Assembly: GCF_001625305.1 (NCBI RefSeq)
Contig: NW_017802780.1
Location: forward strand, 443,452-507,451
Origin: Branchiostoma belcheri
Lineage: Eukaryota > Chordata > Leptocardii > Amphioxiformes > Branchiostomatidae
Direction of reading: 5' to 3'
DNA: 64,000 nucleotides
The position numbers and the translations under genes were made by a program. Position 1 is the stretch's first letter. Each line of letters starts with the position of its first letter. Of the stretch, positions 18,968 through 31,800 are shown piece by piece. The notes under the pieces are model-generated. The model worked only from the letters and a program-made list of their open reading frames with translations, searched no databases and was not told the origin of the DNA.

Positions 18968-20841
18968 GGAGGGGGACATGTTTGTGTTGGCTTGCTGCAT
19001 TATTGTACCATAATCCCCGAAACGATATTATCAATCAAACTGTAAGAAATAATATATCAGCCCAAATTCCGGGTTCTAGGAGGTGAAATGGTGAGATGTC
19101 TGTGCACGGTGTTTAACACAGGGGATACTTTAACCAAGAATCTTACCCCATCGTAAGTTAACAGTAGATTACATTGTAGTGATATTTACAGCAAAGTCAT
19201 CACGAAATCTGCCAATAGCTTGATTCTAATTTGCTAATTAAGTTTTTGTGCTCGTTCATAGTAAAGTTATACCATGGTATAGTGGAATTCTATGTACTTG
19301 ATGTAGAAGTTTAACCTGTGCGCGCTGCGGTTTTTACACATTCCGCCTGAAGTCGTGGCTGCTATGCTACTTACTCACAAAGCTACAACATAAACTACCT
19401 GTTTTTCTACGTTACGGTTTGTTTGGTGTCTGTTGTTGTCTGGGCTGGCACCCTTAGGGTCCATAGACTTTCTCCGTCGCCCTATTTAATTAGGCTCACG
19501 GCAAGAGTTTTACGTCCTTTGGTAATTTTACACGGTTTGGATGAAGTCACCACCTTTAGGAGTACTAAAGTCCAGAAGGGAGTGATATTTTCCGGTAGAT
19601 TATCCTGCAATGAATGCATAACTAGCCGGCTTTTTACATAATTTCGCGTGTACGACTTACGCGGCGCATGTTTGTAAAGTGGTATCAATGTCATTTTCCC
19701 ACATGCTGAACCACCATCGATACATACGGGAACTCTGGATTACGCAATACTGATACACTCCAAGTCAATATAAACATTTTCAGTGAAAATAATAGGAGAC
19801 AAGCACACGGATCAGCTGATTATTAAAAACTTACTTGCTTTACTTCTCTTGACCTCTATTTTGGATGCTATGATATAAGGATGTCTAATGCAGTGAGCTG
19901 CCAGTTTCTTCCTGCGTGTTTTGATTTCCTCAACTTATTTGCATGTAAATATTAATTAAACAGATAATTACATAACGCCACTTATGAAGGAGATAATTAG
20001 ATTACGCCGTTTTTTTTTATCGTCAATATTTTCGGCATAAATGAGGGGTGATAAGGACACCAAGAAGGGCAAATGTTGGTAAGATACCAAAGAACACAAA
20101 ACAGTACGATTTTTTCTTATCGCCCCCGAAATTAGGTCTGTAAGGTACTTTCTTGTTTAAAACATAGACATCAATTGGGTAGCGTGGTGTGTTCTGGGAT
20201 AGTTTTGAGGATATTTGGAGAATTTGTCGTGGATTCGATGCATTTTAAGACTTGGGCGCATAATGGGCATTTAATTATATACTGTAAAGTAATATGCATT
20301 TTTCATTTCCTAAAATTAATGTCTGTCGGAATATGACACTCCCTTCTGGACTTAAGTACGCCTTTAAGCCTTCGCCATGCAAAACCTTGCAGTCTAACAC
20401 CATTATACGAGGTAGAAGTGATCGAACGGCCGTGGACAAATCATCGCAGAGTATAAATCAAACCCGGCGGGGAAACTAAATATGCGGTCCCACCTAGTCA
20501 GGTTGATCATATTTTTATCCCTTTTACGATATACACAAAAAGTAACACCAAGTCGTTTTATCAATACCTGGTGTATATGTTGCCTTTAAAGCAAATTATG
20601 ATTTTACGATGTTGATTTTAAGTAAATAATATTACTTTTTATCCATTTCCAATTTTATCCGTCTTACATATTTCATTAGATTGCAATTACAACTTAACGT
20701 TAATTCATTTGTTTTAATCCTAGTTTCATGAAGTAATTCGTCATTAAATAAGAATTAGTGATGTTATCTGCACCTTAGAACGAACACTTTCTCATTACAA
20801 CTAATCCAATCTCGGTGTACTGTCACACCTTTGTTTATGTT
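18968..20841. other. Intergenic, no gene recognised
   Basis: No recognised coding, RNA or mobile signal beyond short AT-rich tracts; frames up to about 70 codons look random. Confidence 0.4.
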
Positions 20842-20845
20842 TTAA

Positions 20846-21082
20846 CCCTTGTCCTGCTGGCATTCCTGGCACAATATTTTTCAATAATTTCATGTCTTAA
20901 TTAGGTCAAAGACCCCCAAATTTTTTGCTCTGCAATGGCATAGTTACTTCCGCATTTGTTGCGTTTCGCTGCTGTGTGATGCGTTCCACAAGAAATACCC
21001 CCAAATCGTACCTATATAGGGTGTTATATAGATGGTACTGTATGTACCGCGCGACATATGTTGCGCACAGCAGGACAAGAGT
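20846..21082. mobile_element. Small TTAA element, family 3
   Basis: About 237 bp. Left end TTAA + CCCTTGTCCTGCTG (20842-20859); right end CAGCAGGACAAGAG followed by a TTAA at 21083-21086. Non-coding. A degenerate left end of the same type is at 5059-5077. Confidence 0.65.
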
Positions 21083-23810
21083 TTTAATATTTGTTTTACA
21101 AGAATGGGAAAAACACTGTCACAAAGTGATAGAGTAGGGCAGTCCTGGAGCAGCCTTGATCTGCTGAATCTTTACAAAGTATTGGAGCTATTCGCGGATT
21201 AAAAGGTATTGACACAGAAATCCGTTGACTTTATATTTATTGACTTTATATTCATTGTCTTGACAGGTATCTCGTCAATTAGATACATATTGGTAAAGTT
21301 TTTTTTCCTTATTTTCCTTTTTTTTTCTTATTTTCTTAGTTTTTTTCTTATTACTGTATGGCCGTTCCTAAAAATTTAAATTTTTAGAAGCTGAAAATAT
21401 TTCATAAGTGTACTGGTGTACTACAGTAACTAGAGACTACAAACCACGATGGTCAAATTTGGGCACAAATATTCAAACCTTTTTTCGAGCCGAATCATGT
21501 TCGATATGACGTCATTCGAATCGAATCGTATTCGATATGACGTGAATCGAACCGAACGTTCGTTCGATCTGGGGTCACCCGCGGTCATGTACAGTAAACC
21601 CGCGCCTCCAAGTCCGTTTTTACATGAATACCGCCTAACAGTAAAAAAAAGCAACCTTTTAACAAATATAAACTGATTTTGGAATAGTACATCTATGCCC
21701 TGTTTTATAGTGGATATGTAACATGTAACGAAAAGCTACTGTCGTTATCGTGTGTGACCTTGGAGATCGTAATTGTTGTTTACGGGGATATAAGTTACCC
21801 CCTGCACTTACTCACATGGCCTGACATGCGTGCAAACATGGTATTTAAACCGCAACAAAAAACAAATTCAATTTACCTCAAAAACGTTTTAAATTGTAGG
21901 CAAGACAAAAATCTCGATCTGTGTCGGACGGATTTTTAAAGATGGCGGCATTCTAGAATTATTGGTCTTGGAAGTTGAAAAAACGCATTTTTTTTTGCGA
22001 ATTTTTCGACCTTAGCAACACTTTAACTTTGAAATAAAGAAAACTGTCCGACTCAAATCTTAATTTTGTTATACTGTTCTCTAAAATGCAAAAAATTGGG
22101 ATTTTCTGTGAGATTTGGGGTCGGTTTAAATCAGTAGTTTGGTTATTGACGTCTTTTGTTCTAGAATAAGTATTCAACGCGTTGAGAGTGATTCCACGCA
22201 CATTTAAGCATTGTAATAAAAACAACAACATTTGAGGTATATGCAGAGCTGATTTTATCACATTTGGACAAGATATAACCCGTGAAATTGTTTCATTATT
22301 GTTTAAGAAAAGGTTTACCGTTGAGACTTGCTCCACGGAAGCCGCGCGTAGAACCCCTGTAACCCCCTTCCGTGGAATTGGAAATTTTACCCTACGAATT
22401 GACCGCCCTGAACATTGCAAAGTAAGCCAGAAGTGTACTTGAAGTTGTACTTGGTATGCTTAGAGATAGAAAACCGAAAAATTTTCATACTGACTAATGA
22501 TGTAAAAATTCTAGAAATGTAGTCACCACGAGTTGCTTTACTTTTTTTAATTTCAGTGGGTTTATGTTGAAATAAAATGATTTGTAAACGTTTTGAAATT
22601 CAAAAGTATGAATTTTTAGCATATGTAACTTTGAACACAAGATCTACATGTTGTATTTTCCTAATTTTATGGAAGCATAAATGCAGAATATTCACATTTC
22701 ACCCGCCATACGGTGAGGGATGGGCATACTGTTTTAACTCACGCTCCTCCGCAGCGTCCGCTAGCGCGCTATAATTAAATCCACATCTGGGCGCGCGGCG
22801 GGGTCCCCAGAGCAACACAGTGCGGAGGCATTAGCGTGTATTTGTGTCCTGGGGCCGAGAACGCATTTTGCGCAAAGCATGCTGGGTAGCAGAGTGAACT
22901 GTCCTGGGGACGAGAGTTTGTGGCGCGAGAATGCCAAAACCCCCTCCGTGGCTAAGTTCCTTCCGCGACTAACTCCCTTCTGGGCAAATGTAGAGGGATA
23001 ACGGTACACCCTCATAGCGTCACCAAATGAGGTACTTTGTAAAGGTCCGTTTCATTTGGTATATATTACCATTGTGACAGCATTTTATACCCCAAAATAG
23101 GAATCTTGCGTCTTGTTTTAGGTCCCGATAGTAGAAAGAATGCAGTGTACATGTATTCAGATGGCCGCCGTGTAACGTTACGTACTAGCGAGCGCGCACG
23201 ACAATACCGCCAGAGTAGAGTAGGTTATCCTAACCCTTTAGAAAGCGCAAAGAAAACAAAAACGACAGATTTGCATTAAAGAAAGTTTATTTTCCATAGC
23301 CTGGGCTAAGCCACGATCTATAACCTACGGCTTCTCCACGGGCGCTGGGGACGAGCGTGGTTTTAACTTCTGTTTTGTTGTTTTAATGGGTCATACTATC
23401 CTTTCGTTTTTTTGAGCCTTCGATTATTTTTGAAATACTTAAATGTAACAACGAAAGTCCTAAATAAATACACAGCTTATAGGGGACCGTGACTTTGTAT
23501 GGGGGTAACTTGACTGTATGGAAAGTGTTGGCATTTGTTATGATTTTATCACTTACTTTATTTTGCACGCACAGTTAGTCTGTTAGAAGTGTTGGTTATT
23601 CCTATCAGTTTCAAATTATGCACTCAAATTCTGTTATGGAACTTGCAATGGCCATCTGCATTAAAAATAAAAAAAATAAAAATTGGCGATCATGTGTCAA
23701 TCTTATATTACTGTGATAAAGTTGACTGGGCTGAAATTTGTTATTTTATGTTAAACTTGATACAGTAACTGTAGTTTATGAATAATCTATTTCTGCATTA
23801 AACTTTTTTT
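21083..23810. other. Intergenic, CpG-rich patches, no gene recognised
   Basis: Contains a duplicated TTCGATATGACGT (about 21498 and 21530), AAAGATGGCGGC at 21939-21950 (YY1-like) and a CpG-rich patch at 22740-23000 and 23160-23215 that could be a regulatory region. No exon with paired splice sites was found. Confidence 0.4.
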
Positions 23811-24210
23811 GGCCACAGCAAGTAAATTTTATGGATGACATCCTCCGCAGACTCCAAATCTAATGCGAGCGGGCGAAAAAAACAAGGTGGGCCGAAAAGA
23901 ACAAGGTTCCTACAATGTAAAATTTTGACTCAATCATTGTACAAATGGTTTTGATTCAGTAGGAACATCACATCCAGCATCACATATCACTGCATCAAAG
24001 TAAGAAACAAAACATTGAATCAGAGCCATTTCTTGTCTCCTCTCTTCCTAGTTATCTGCCATCCACCTTCCGGCATGACAACAGACACCTTTGCCCATTT
24101 TCGGCATGTTGACCACTGTCAGAAGGCAACAAAATTTCTTTTTTTTTTCAAAAATCGGGCGAAAATTAATGCGCGCGCGGATGTCATCCATAAAATTCCT
24201 TGCTGTGGCC
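23811..24210. mobile_element. 400-bp inverted-repeat (MITE-like) element
   Basis: The ends are long inverted repeats: GGCCACAGCAAG then AATTTTATGGATGACATCC at 23811-23842, mirrored at about 24179-24210. The interior is non-coding. No convincing target duplication is visible (left flank T-run, right flank TTA), so the superfamily is unassigned. Confidence 0.75.
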
Positions 24211-26280
24211 TTACTATTTATTCAAAGCCCTATGTCTTTCTTTTATAAACTTTATTGTAATGATCATCTGGTCACCCGCAGCTTATATATGCAATCATAT
24301 GACGACTTATTGTGTCCATTATTGTTTTTTTATATTAATGTGAAGGTGAACAGTGTAACTTGGGACATGTCATTTTACTTTGATAAGAGATAGGTGTCTG
24401 TTTTGATGAAGACCTGATGCAGTAAGTACTCGTCCTTTTCTTTGAGCATATCTCACGAAGACACTTTTTATATCTCAAGAGGGATGGGGTTATGTAGCTT
24501 ATCTTTCACTCCTTTGTAATGTTGGCATATTTAATGAACTTTACAATTTCTTTTTTTTCTTTACCCATACACACAAAATCACCCTCTCACACTGACGATA
24601 AATAAGGACAAAAACAGAAAACTTTGGTTGCAAGTTTTATTATAAGTGTTTATGAATGTCGGTGACAAGATGTTTTTATATCAGATGTTACATATAAAAG
24701 ATATGGTTTTGTTGAGTAACAACGACGGCGACGACACGATATTTCTTTCTCACATTGCTTTTTACCCATTATTTGTTTCAAGATAACAGTACAATTAGAA
24801 ACTACCAGACATTATGTAGAGTACCAATACTCAGTTACCAGCCGTTAGTATACTGGCGGCCATTACATTGGTAGTTTACATACATTGGTTAGCTTTTACA
24901 TTGCCGGCTTAGTAAAGGCTAACCTATCCATGTGCATCTATATGTACCTTCTTGTTAAGGAAGACATAAGTTCTGGAATTTCTGACATACATGATGTTTC
25001 TGTTTTGAAGTAGGGTACCAGCTGGTCACGTACATGCAGTGATGTTAAACATCTCAATTAACGGTGTTGTTAAGTGCTGCTTTTACATCAGCATTTAATT
25101 AATGTTAAGGACGTTGTATTCTTAACATACACATGTACAAGTTCTTATCTTCTGTTATCCTGAAGCAGTAACAAATCCCACAGTTAGGAACGACATTCAA
25201 AGTAACTTAGATCACTGGTCAGTTCAAATTTGGGAACTTCAAGCCTGTTTCTTAATTTGAATGGCTCAGATTAAAATTCTTTGCTTGAACTGTGCTGAAA
25301 AAATTGTATATATTTAGAAAGAGAGGTTGAATCATATATAGTGTGGTGAATTTGACGGTTTGAGGAATTTGAGGGAAAAATAATGCTACATTCCCAAATT
25401 TCAATGGACCATATGCTAGGATGTTTTCTTGTTAATATCAAACTCTCCTGGTCAAGTATTGACTTTTTTAAATTGATCGTTGTGCAGTGTACATTTAGAT
25501 GGAAAAATGTAAACTCAAAGATGTAACAGCACATAGTTGCCTTTTTTATGACTAACAAAGGGATGGTAAAAAATCAGGCCACGCCAATTTAAGAGGTTGT
25601 TTCTTGGGCCAAATGTTTTCAAGTTTTTGTTGAAAACGCCACATGCAAAAAAAAAAAAAACACACAACTTATTCAGTTATTGGTTCATTCGTTCCTGGGC
25701 TTACTTTTTTCCAAGTTTCTGTTCTAATTTTTGTTTGTTAGATGAGAGTTTTGGCTTTGAATTTGGATTTGCCCATTGCAAAGTTAAATGAATGTGGCTT
25801 TAGGAGAGTTTGTACTAGCTTTGCACTTGCAACCATTTAAGAAAAGCATTATAAGCAGAAAGTCACACAGATTAATACACCTATAGACACCAGCAATGTT
25901 AAAAAAAGGGTTGAGCTGTCTTTCAAACAGTATCAAATTTCACCTACCAAATGTTCTACCAACTGTTCGGGCCTCTATAGATATTCTATGTATAACACAG
26001 AACACCAGACAAAGTCGGAATGCTTAGTTGAAAATTTGGGAAGGGGTACCCGGGTAGACTGTGATTGTGTTTTTAAGACATACCCCAAACCTTAACCATC
26101 TTATGAAGAAAAGCCAAATCATGCATGTAAAACAAAAAGAATTATCATTCTAATAGAAAATTTCTTTTAAAGATTTGAAGAGATTTGCCTATACTTGACT
26201 TAAAGAGATTTAAGAACATCAAAATGTAGTAAGAAAACCTGAATATAAGAAATGAGAATATGTTAGATCTTGACCACCTT
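24211..26280. other. Intergenic, no gene recognised
   Basis: AT-rich sequence with an A-run at 25649-25661. No recognised element or exon. Confidence 0.4.
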
Positions 26281-26283
26281 CTC

Positions 26284-26285
<2 letters not shown>

Positions 26286-26360
<75 letters not shown>

Positions 26361-26390
26361 GCAGAAAGTAAGAAAGAAAGAAAGAAAGAA
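26286..26390. repeat. (GAAA)n microsatellite
   Basis: About 25 copies of AAAG with few interruptions, then a poly(A) stretch at 26390-26408. The lysine-rich and phenylalanine-rich frames across it are artefacts. Confidence 0.95.
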
Positions 26391-26394
26391 AAGA

Positions 26395-27370
26395 AAAAAA
26401 AAAAAAAGAAAAGTGTACTTCTACCCACACAAAAAATGCACCAGCATGCTAAACCGTGCAGTCCAAAGTCCAGATTTTCACATCATCAACAATGGATGGA
26501 CCTTTTTTTTTTACTTCGTGCGGTTTTTTTTCGTAGTAAATCTCCTGGGCCAGGTGCCACCTTCACTATGTAACATAGGATTAGTTTCAGAAAATCTGCA
26601 GGAACTAATCCTGTTGCTCCTAATTGTTTTTTTAGGTTGGACTTTATTGTTCAATTAGTTAGAAAAAACAAGATAAGATCTAGTCATTTAGCCAATACAG
26701 TATAGGAATTTTTTTTCTGCTATCAGTTATCAGTTTTATGGTTATTTTGATCAATGTGCCAAATGACCCATCAATGTATAATATGATACAAAAATCCAAG
26801 CAGACTTCTTCTTTTATCTAAAATTATAGATATCTGGGTAGGAGTTAAACAGTGGGGACTGAACCTGGACTGCCCAGTGGGTCATTTTAAAAACCACCTT
26901 CACCAAGACTTAAGGAAGTGAAAGAAAGAACAAAAGAAAAAACAAAAGAGGATGAAAAAAGTGTACTATCACCCACATTAGAATATTCTATCTCAGGTTT
27001 AACAATGAATTCCAAAGTCCAGATTTTCACATCAGCAACTTATTTTTTTCTTACTTCATGTTGTCTGGGTGTAGTGAATCTCTTGGATCTGGTGATTCGT
27101 TTTAGAAAATTTGTATGAAATAATCTTGTTGCTCCTTATTACTAATTTAGGTTGTTTATTGTTTAATTAGTAAAACAAAAACATAGTTTCAGAATTTTTA
27201 GTTCCTTTTGATGTTATCAGTTAATCCCCATGGGCAATTTAATCAATGCGCAAAATTATCCATCAATGCAGTCTGGTATGATGCAATAAAGTCCCAGCAA
27301 TTTTTCAACTAAAAAGTGTAGATGTCTAATAGGCTAAAGACCCAAACAATTGGGCCGGGGCCTGAACACT
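26395..27370. repeat. Tandem duplication of about 0.5 kb, diverged
   Basis: 26410-26880 and 26930-27370 share ordered blocks: AAAAGTGTACT, CCAAAGTCCAGATTTTCACA, CTTGTTGCTCCT(A/T)ATT, TTTAGGTTG and CCATCAATG. Non-coding. Confidence 0.65.
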
Positions 27371-27399
27371 CTAGTTGTAATTTTTTTCTTTAAACAATG

Positions 27400-28260
27400 C
27401 TTAGAAAATCTGCTCGAAAAAGTCTGCAAGGGGTCCGGGGGTTACCTAAACACACCTCTAGGATCTCAGATGGGCCGTTTTCAAACAATGCTTGCAAATC
27501 CTACCTGATTCTGAATCTACAAAGGGTCAGGGGGTTACCTAAACACACCCCTAGGATCTCAGGTGGGCGGTTTTCAAACAATGCTTGCAAATTCTACCTG
27601 CTTCTGACTCTACAAAGGGAGAGTGGGTTACCTGAACACACGCCAAATCAAGCGGGCCACACAAAAATTGCTTAAAAACCTACACGGATCAGCCTGGAGC
27701 TGATATGGGGATGTCTTTATACAAACGGGATGGCCGGGTGCCATCCCGTTTTAAAAAGGCATCCCCATACTAGCTCAGTACCTAGGAGTATCAGTAGCCC
27801 CACTGCATATCGTAAGGTACCCAGCCTATTTGCTTTGCAAAAATTCTTTAGAACAAAGGCTAAAGAGTTTCCTGAACACACTCTCGAGGATCTCAAAATG
27901 AGCAATGACTTCAGTCTGATCAGCCTTTGTAAAGTTTTAGTACAAAGACTAGAGAGTTTCCTAAACACACTCTCCAGGATCTCAAAATGGACTGTGACTT
28001 CAGTCTGATTAGCCTTTGTAAAGTTTTAGTACAAAGACTGGAGAGTTTTCTGAACACACTCTCCAGGATCTCAAAATGGACAGTGACTTCAGTCTGATCA
28101 GCCTTTGTAAAAGTTCTTTAGTACAAAGGCTGGAGAGTTTCCTGAACACACTCTCCAGGATCTCAAAATGGACAGTGACTTCAGTCTGATCAGCCTTTGT
28201 AAAGTTTTAGTACAAAGGCTGGAGAGTTTCCTGAACACACTCTCCAGGATCTCAAAAGGA
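27400..28260. repeat. About 90-bp tandem repeat array in two subfamilies
   Basis: 27420-27640 holds two to three copies of a unit of about 94 bp; 27840-28260 holds five copies of a unit of about 87-89 bp. Both contain a related core, CCTRAACACACTCTCCAGGATCTCA-like, so they are one family. Frames are repeat artefacts. Confidence 0.8.
27696..27777. repeat. Hairpin between the two tandem-repeat blocks
   Basis: Arms GAGCT..TATGGGGATG and AAACGGGATGG pair with CCATCCCGTTT and CATCCCCATA..AGCTC around the 7-base loop CCGGGTG (27734-27740). It may be a tiny fold-back element. Confidence 0.75.
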
Positions 28261-28614
28261 ACTCAAATGTATGTTTAACTGCATAAGTAAACCGCACATG
28301 TTTATAGAGGATAATGGTAAAGATTATATGTAATGATATTGTCCTAATCAAGCATATAGAGTGTTTTTTTAATGATATCAGATAGAGTTTCAAATCTGGC
28401 TTGGCCTACAGCGGGGGGCTCCATAGAGGAAGAAGATTTTCTTTTTCATAGTAGTTAGATTGAGTTGTTTTGTTCTAACCCCAAAACAAACAAAATCGAT
28501 GGAATAGGGAAATTTATAGAATTTGTAGCAAACGGTTATGGAAAAGTAGTCTTATCCTTTCCTTTTCTGTATCAAAAATAGAAGGCAAGGAAGGGGTGCC
28601 ATATTATGTAAACA

Positions 28615-28620
28615 TTTATT
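28615..28620 (-). terminator. Candidate poly(A) signal of gene B
   Basis: AATAAA on the minus strand, about 190 bp after the proposed stop codon. Confidence 0.4.
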
Positions 28621-28811
28621 ATTAGAAAGGCACAACTTAGAATCGAAATGATTAATTTTGCAGATTTTGTTAACGAAAGTACACGGGTATTGATAGAGTA
28701 AGTGGATAAGACATTGTACATTACAAAAACTGATATACCAGTTAGGTCGCAAGCAAAGTTATAGCACCATTTCCTCTGGGCGATTCACCATATTGTCAGG
28801 AACTGGTCTGG

Positions 28812-28822
28812 TCAGTATAATC
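28812..28822 (-). CDS. Gene B exon 13: terminal exon
   Basis: Acceptor TTTTTCATTATGACAG, then GA TTA TAC TGA. It closes the protein as ...TPNGLY with stop at 28812-28814. The phase agrees. The AATAAA at 28615-28620 on the minus strand would give a 3' UTR of about 0.2 kb. Small size makes this the weakest exon of the gene. Confidence 0.55.
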
Positions 28823-31800
28823 CTGTCATAATGAAAAAGTGGTTATTAGTGGAAGTGCGGTCAAACACAAATGAAACAAAATGCCATATTCTAATAAATA
28901 ATATGCATTTCTGTATTTATTTATTTAAATTATCTTTTTTAATTATATTTTAGCTTTACAGTTTTCACCTCAAGAATAAACAAGAATTAGTCATTGAACT
29001 AGTGGTCGATTTGACCAAGGATCTTGATTTGACATAATTCGATTAAAGCGATTTCCAAGTTCTTTGGATTTCATTCATCGGGTATAGTTACTGATACTTT
29101 AGAAATTTATCACAGTGGAACTGGAAATTGATTATCAAACGATTCTGCTTGCCTCAATATATGATACAAAACAAGTTGTTATATTTGTACACTCACCGTT
29201 TGGGGTCCGCTCACAGATGAAGTACCTTGTATCGCCACATTTGGCATCGTTCCAATTACTGTTTCTCCAGTGTGTCCTAAAATACTCTACACAATCTTCA
29301 GGATTGTTGTACTGACCCAACCAATTTTTCCCCCCGTTATTTGGCTCAACTGGTGACCAGTAATTGAAAGACCCAAGAGACGTGCCATCAGGCCATTTCC
29401 ATTGGCCTTCGCTCTCCCTGTCATTCAGTCCGAACCAAAAGCCCCATGAGGAGCTTTTAGCATTTTTCAACTGGATCAGGAAACTGTTAGTACTGCTGTC
29501 TTTTGGCATTGCAAGATTTCCTCCTGCTCCCTGGCTTCGGCAGTAGGCAGATGCATCGACCCAGTTTTTCGAAATGCTGAATGCTTTGTAGCACTTCCTG
29601 TTCTTACGTTGATAGTTGTCGCTGCATGTACCTAAATCGGAGCATATTAAAGTTTGTTACAAAGCAATTACATTTTACCTTACAGTGCCAATGATTGTTG
29701 AAGCCACAATCTCTAAAGATGCTGCAAGTAAAATACATGCAGCAACATGTAGACTATACAGTAAATGTGATTTTACTTCAGCTTTACCCAGTGGTGGCTT
29801 TTATCAGTAGCTGCCTGTTGTTCAGCAGTGCAATCGGAATCAGGGCATGTTAGATGTTGATATTAATAGTTCATCATGTGCATGGCTGTTGACACTACAA
29901 TCTCTTTTATTGTAGTATACGTTAGCAGAAGAAGCTTTGCAGAGAATGTCTTTAAAAGGAGTGTATGTCCAACCTTCTAAACATAGCAGTTACAACAAAG
30001 ATCTCGAAAAACAGGGGCAAGATTTAACATAATGGGTTTTTGCATGTCTAGTTTATTACTAATAAACACACTATTATAGCATCGTGTTTTATGGGAAATA
30101 TTTTGTAGCAATAACAAGAATTCAAGTTTAAGATTCGAATTCATAATACAAGCCTAATGTCATTATCTAACTTACCATAATCGACATATTGTTGCAGGCT
30201 TTGTTTCACGTCGTTGAGCTTCGTTTTCCCCTCTTGTACCACCGCTTGAATATCACCTTTACGCCCCTTGATACACAGAGCTGTAATCCATGCAGAGTAC
30301 CCACCTCCGATCAGTCCGTAGACCTGCGCAACTTTCAGTCGCATCTGTATGTGAAAATTAACATGCATTTACTATCATTTGTGGACAAGGTCCAAACCAT
30401 CAGTTGGCTTTAAAATTATAATATTTGTAAATTGGCATTTATGGACAAGGTCCAAACCTTCAAAGCCAGCTATTAATTCGCTGTGAGCTATCGGCCATAT
30501 GTATGAGAGAAATTACCCTTCCTGGTGTATATCCTAAGAACCCAGAAGAGTTATTAGTGAGTGGGTTTGAAATTGCAGAATAGAATACCACATAGAGGTC
30601 TGCCACATGTAGCAATATTACTTAGTATGATAAATGCAAAACGTGTACTTTAAAGGACCTGGTCATTTACAGCTAGGCCAGTTATGAATAAAAACAAAGG
30701 AAAAAACAAAGGAATATATACCTTTACGTTTACAGTACGTCTTTGAACTGTACATGTGCAAATTGTAGATCAAATCAAAGTAGTAATTGAAAAAGGAACA
30801 ATATACATACCTTTACCATATCCTGTTCCAGGTCTCCTGCTTGTTCATTTAGTTGTTGACGATATATTTCGAATAGAGATTTTCCTCCAAACAGTGATGA
30901 ATGCGGTTGTACCATGTCTAACAGATTGAACAATACCTGTAAGACAATTAACGAAAGAGTTAGTAAGACAAGAGTTAAAGCAAACATACTACTGATAACA
31001 CTGAGTTTCCATCTTCATTGCACTTTGCACGGATAGCCCCGTCATTTTACATATACGTATTGATTTCCAAACCTTCTCTCACATTGACCATACGTCACGT
31101 CAACATCATACGTTTAATGACGTTTGAAGACATGCTCAAATGTGGTATTAGTAAAATATAAATTGAAGTCAACCATCTTTAAGCTTTATCTATAATATGG
31201 TACATGTATGCGTATTAATACATCTAAAATGCTTGGTATTCAGCAGTAGTCTCTAAGTGTATCTTTCAGTGCAACACATTTAGATAAGGCGATATAATCT
31301 TAGGTAACACTTTAATTACAACACAGTAATTACAAGACAGGGACTGGGGCGTTCGTTTCACAACCTTGCAATAACTGACAGAAAAATCAAACATGGTCCA
31401 GAACCATGGATTCCCATTACGTGCATCACCGCTCCTCGTTATATGATAAAATGTGTACCTACATTTCTGATTCCATCTGAATCATGGCTGAGGACGCTGT
31501 CTGCCCAGCCTTGCAGCTCGCTGCCAACATACTGGCCGTTACTGGCCCGGATACTGGCAAGAGTGTCCAGCACGTTCCTCAGTCGCAGTTCGTCTCTGGC
31601 ATACAAGATAACTTGTTGTAGGTACTCTTGTCCTAGCTTTAGGTCACTGACGAGTTGTGTCAAGCCGTCTATCTTCCCGTCCAGCTCACGGATCTGATCT
31701 TGTATTTCGTTCAGCTGTGCGGTCGTTTGTGCAGCCTCGTAGCGGTCCAACGCGAATCCGACTACGCCAACAACGTCTGAGAACACGGCAAAGGCTGCCA

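Noticed and set aside
22740..23215. CpG-rich patch as the promoter of a gene
   Set aside because: No TATA, first exon with donor, or coding exon nearby could be supported.
26219..26658. Lysine-rich (plus) and phenylalanine-rich (minus) frames
   Set aside because: Products of the (GAAA)n microsatellite.
27400..28260. A CRISPR-like array
   Set aside because: Units are contiguous without unique spacers and the sequence is eukaryotic; it is a minisatellite.
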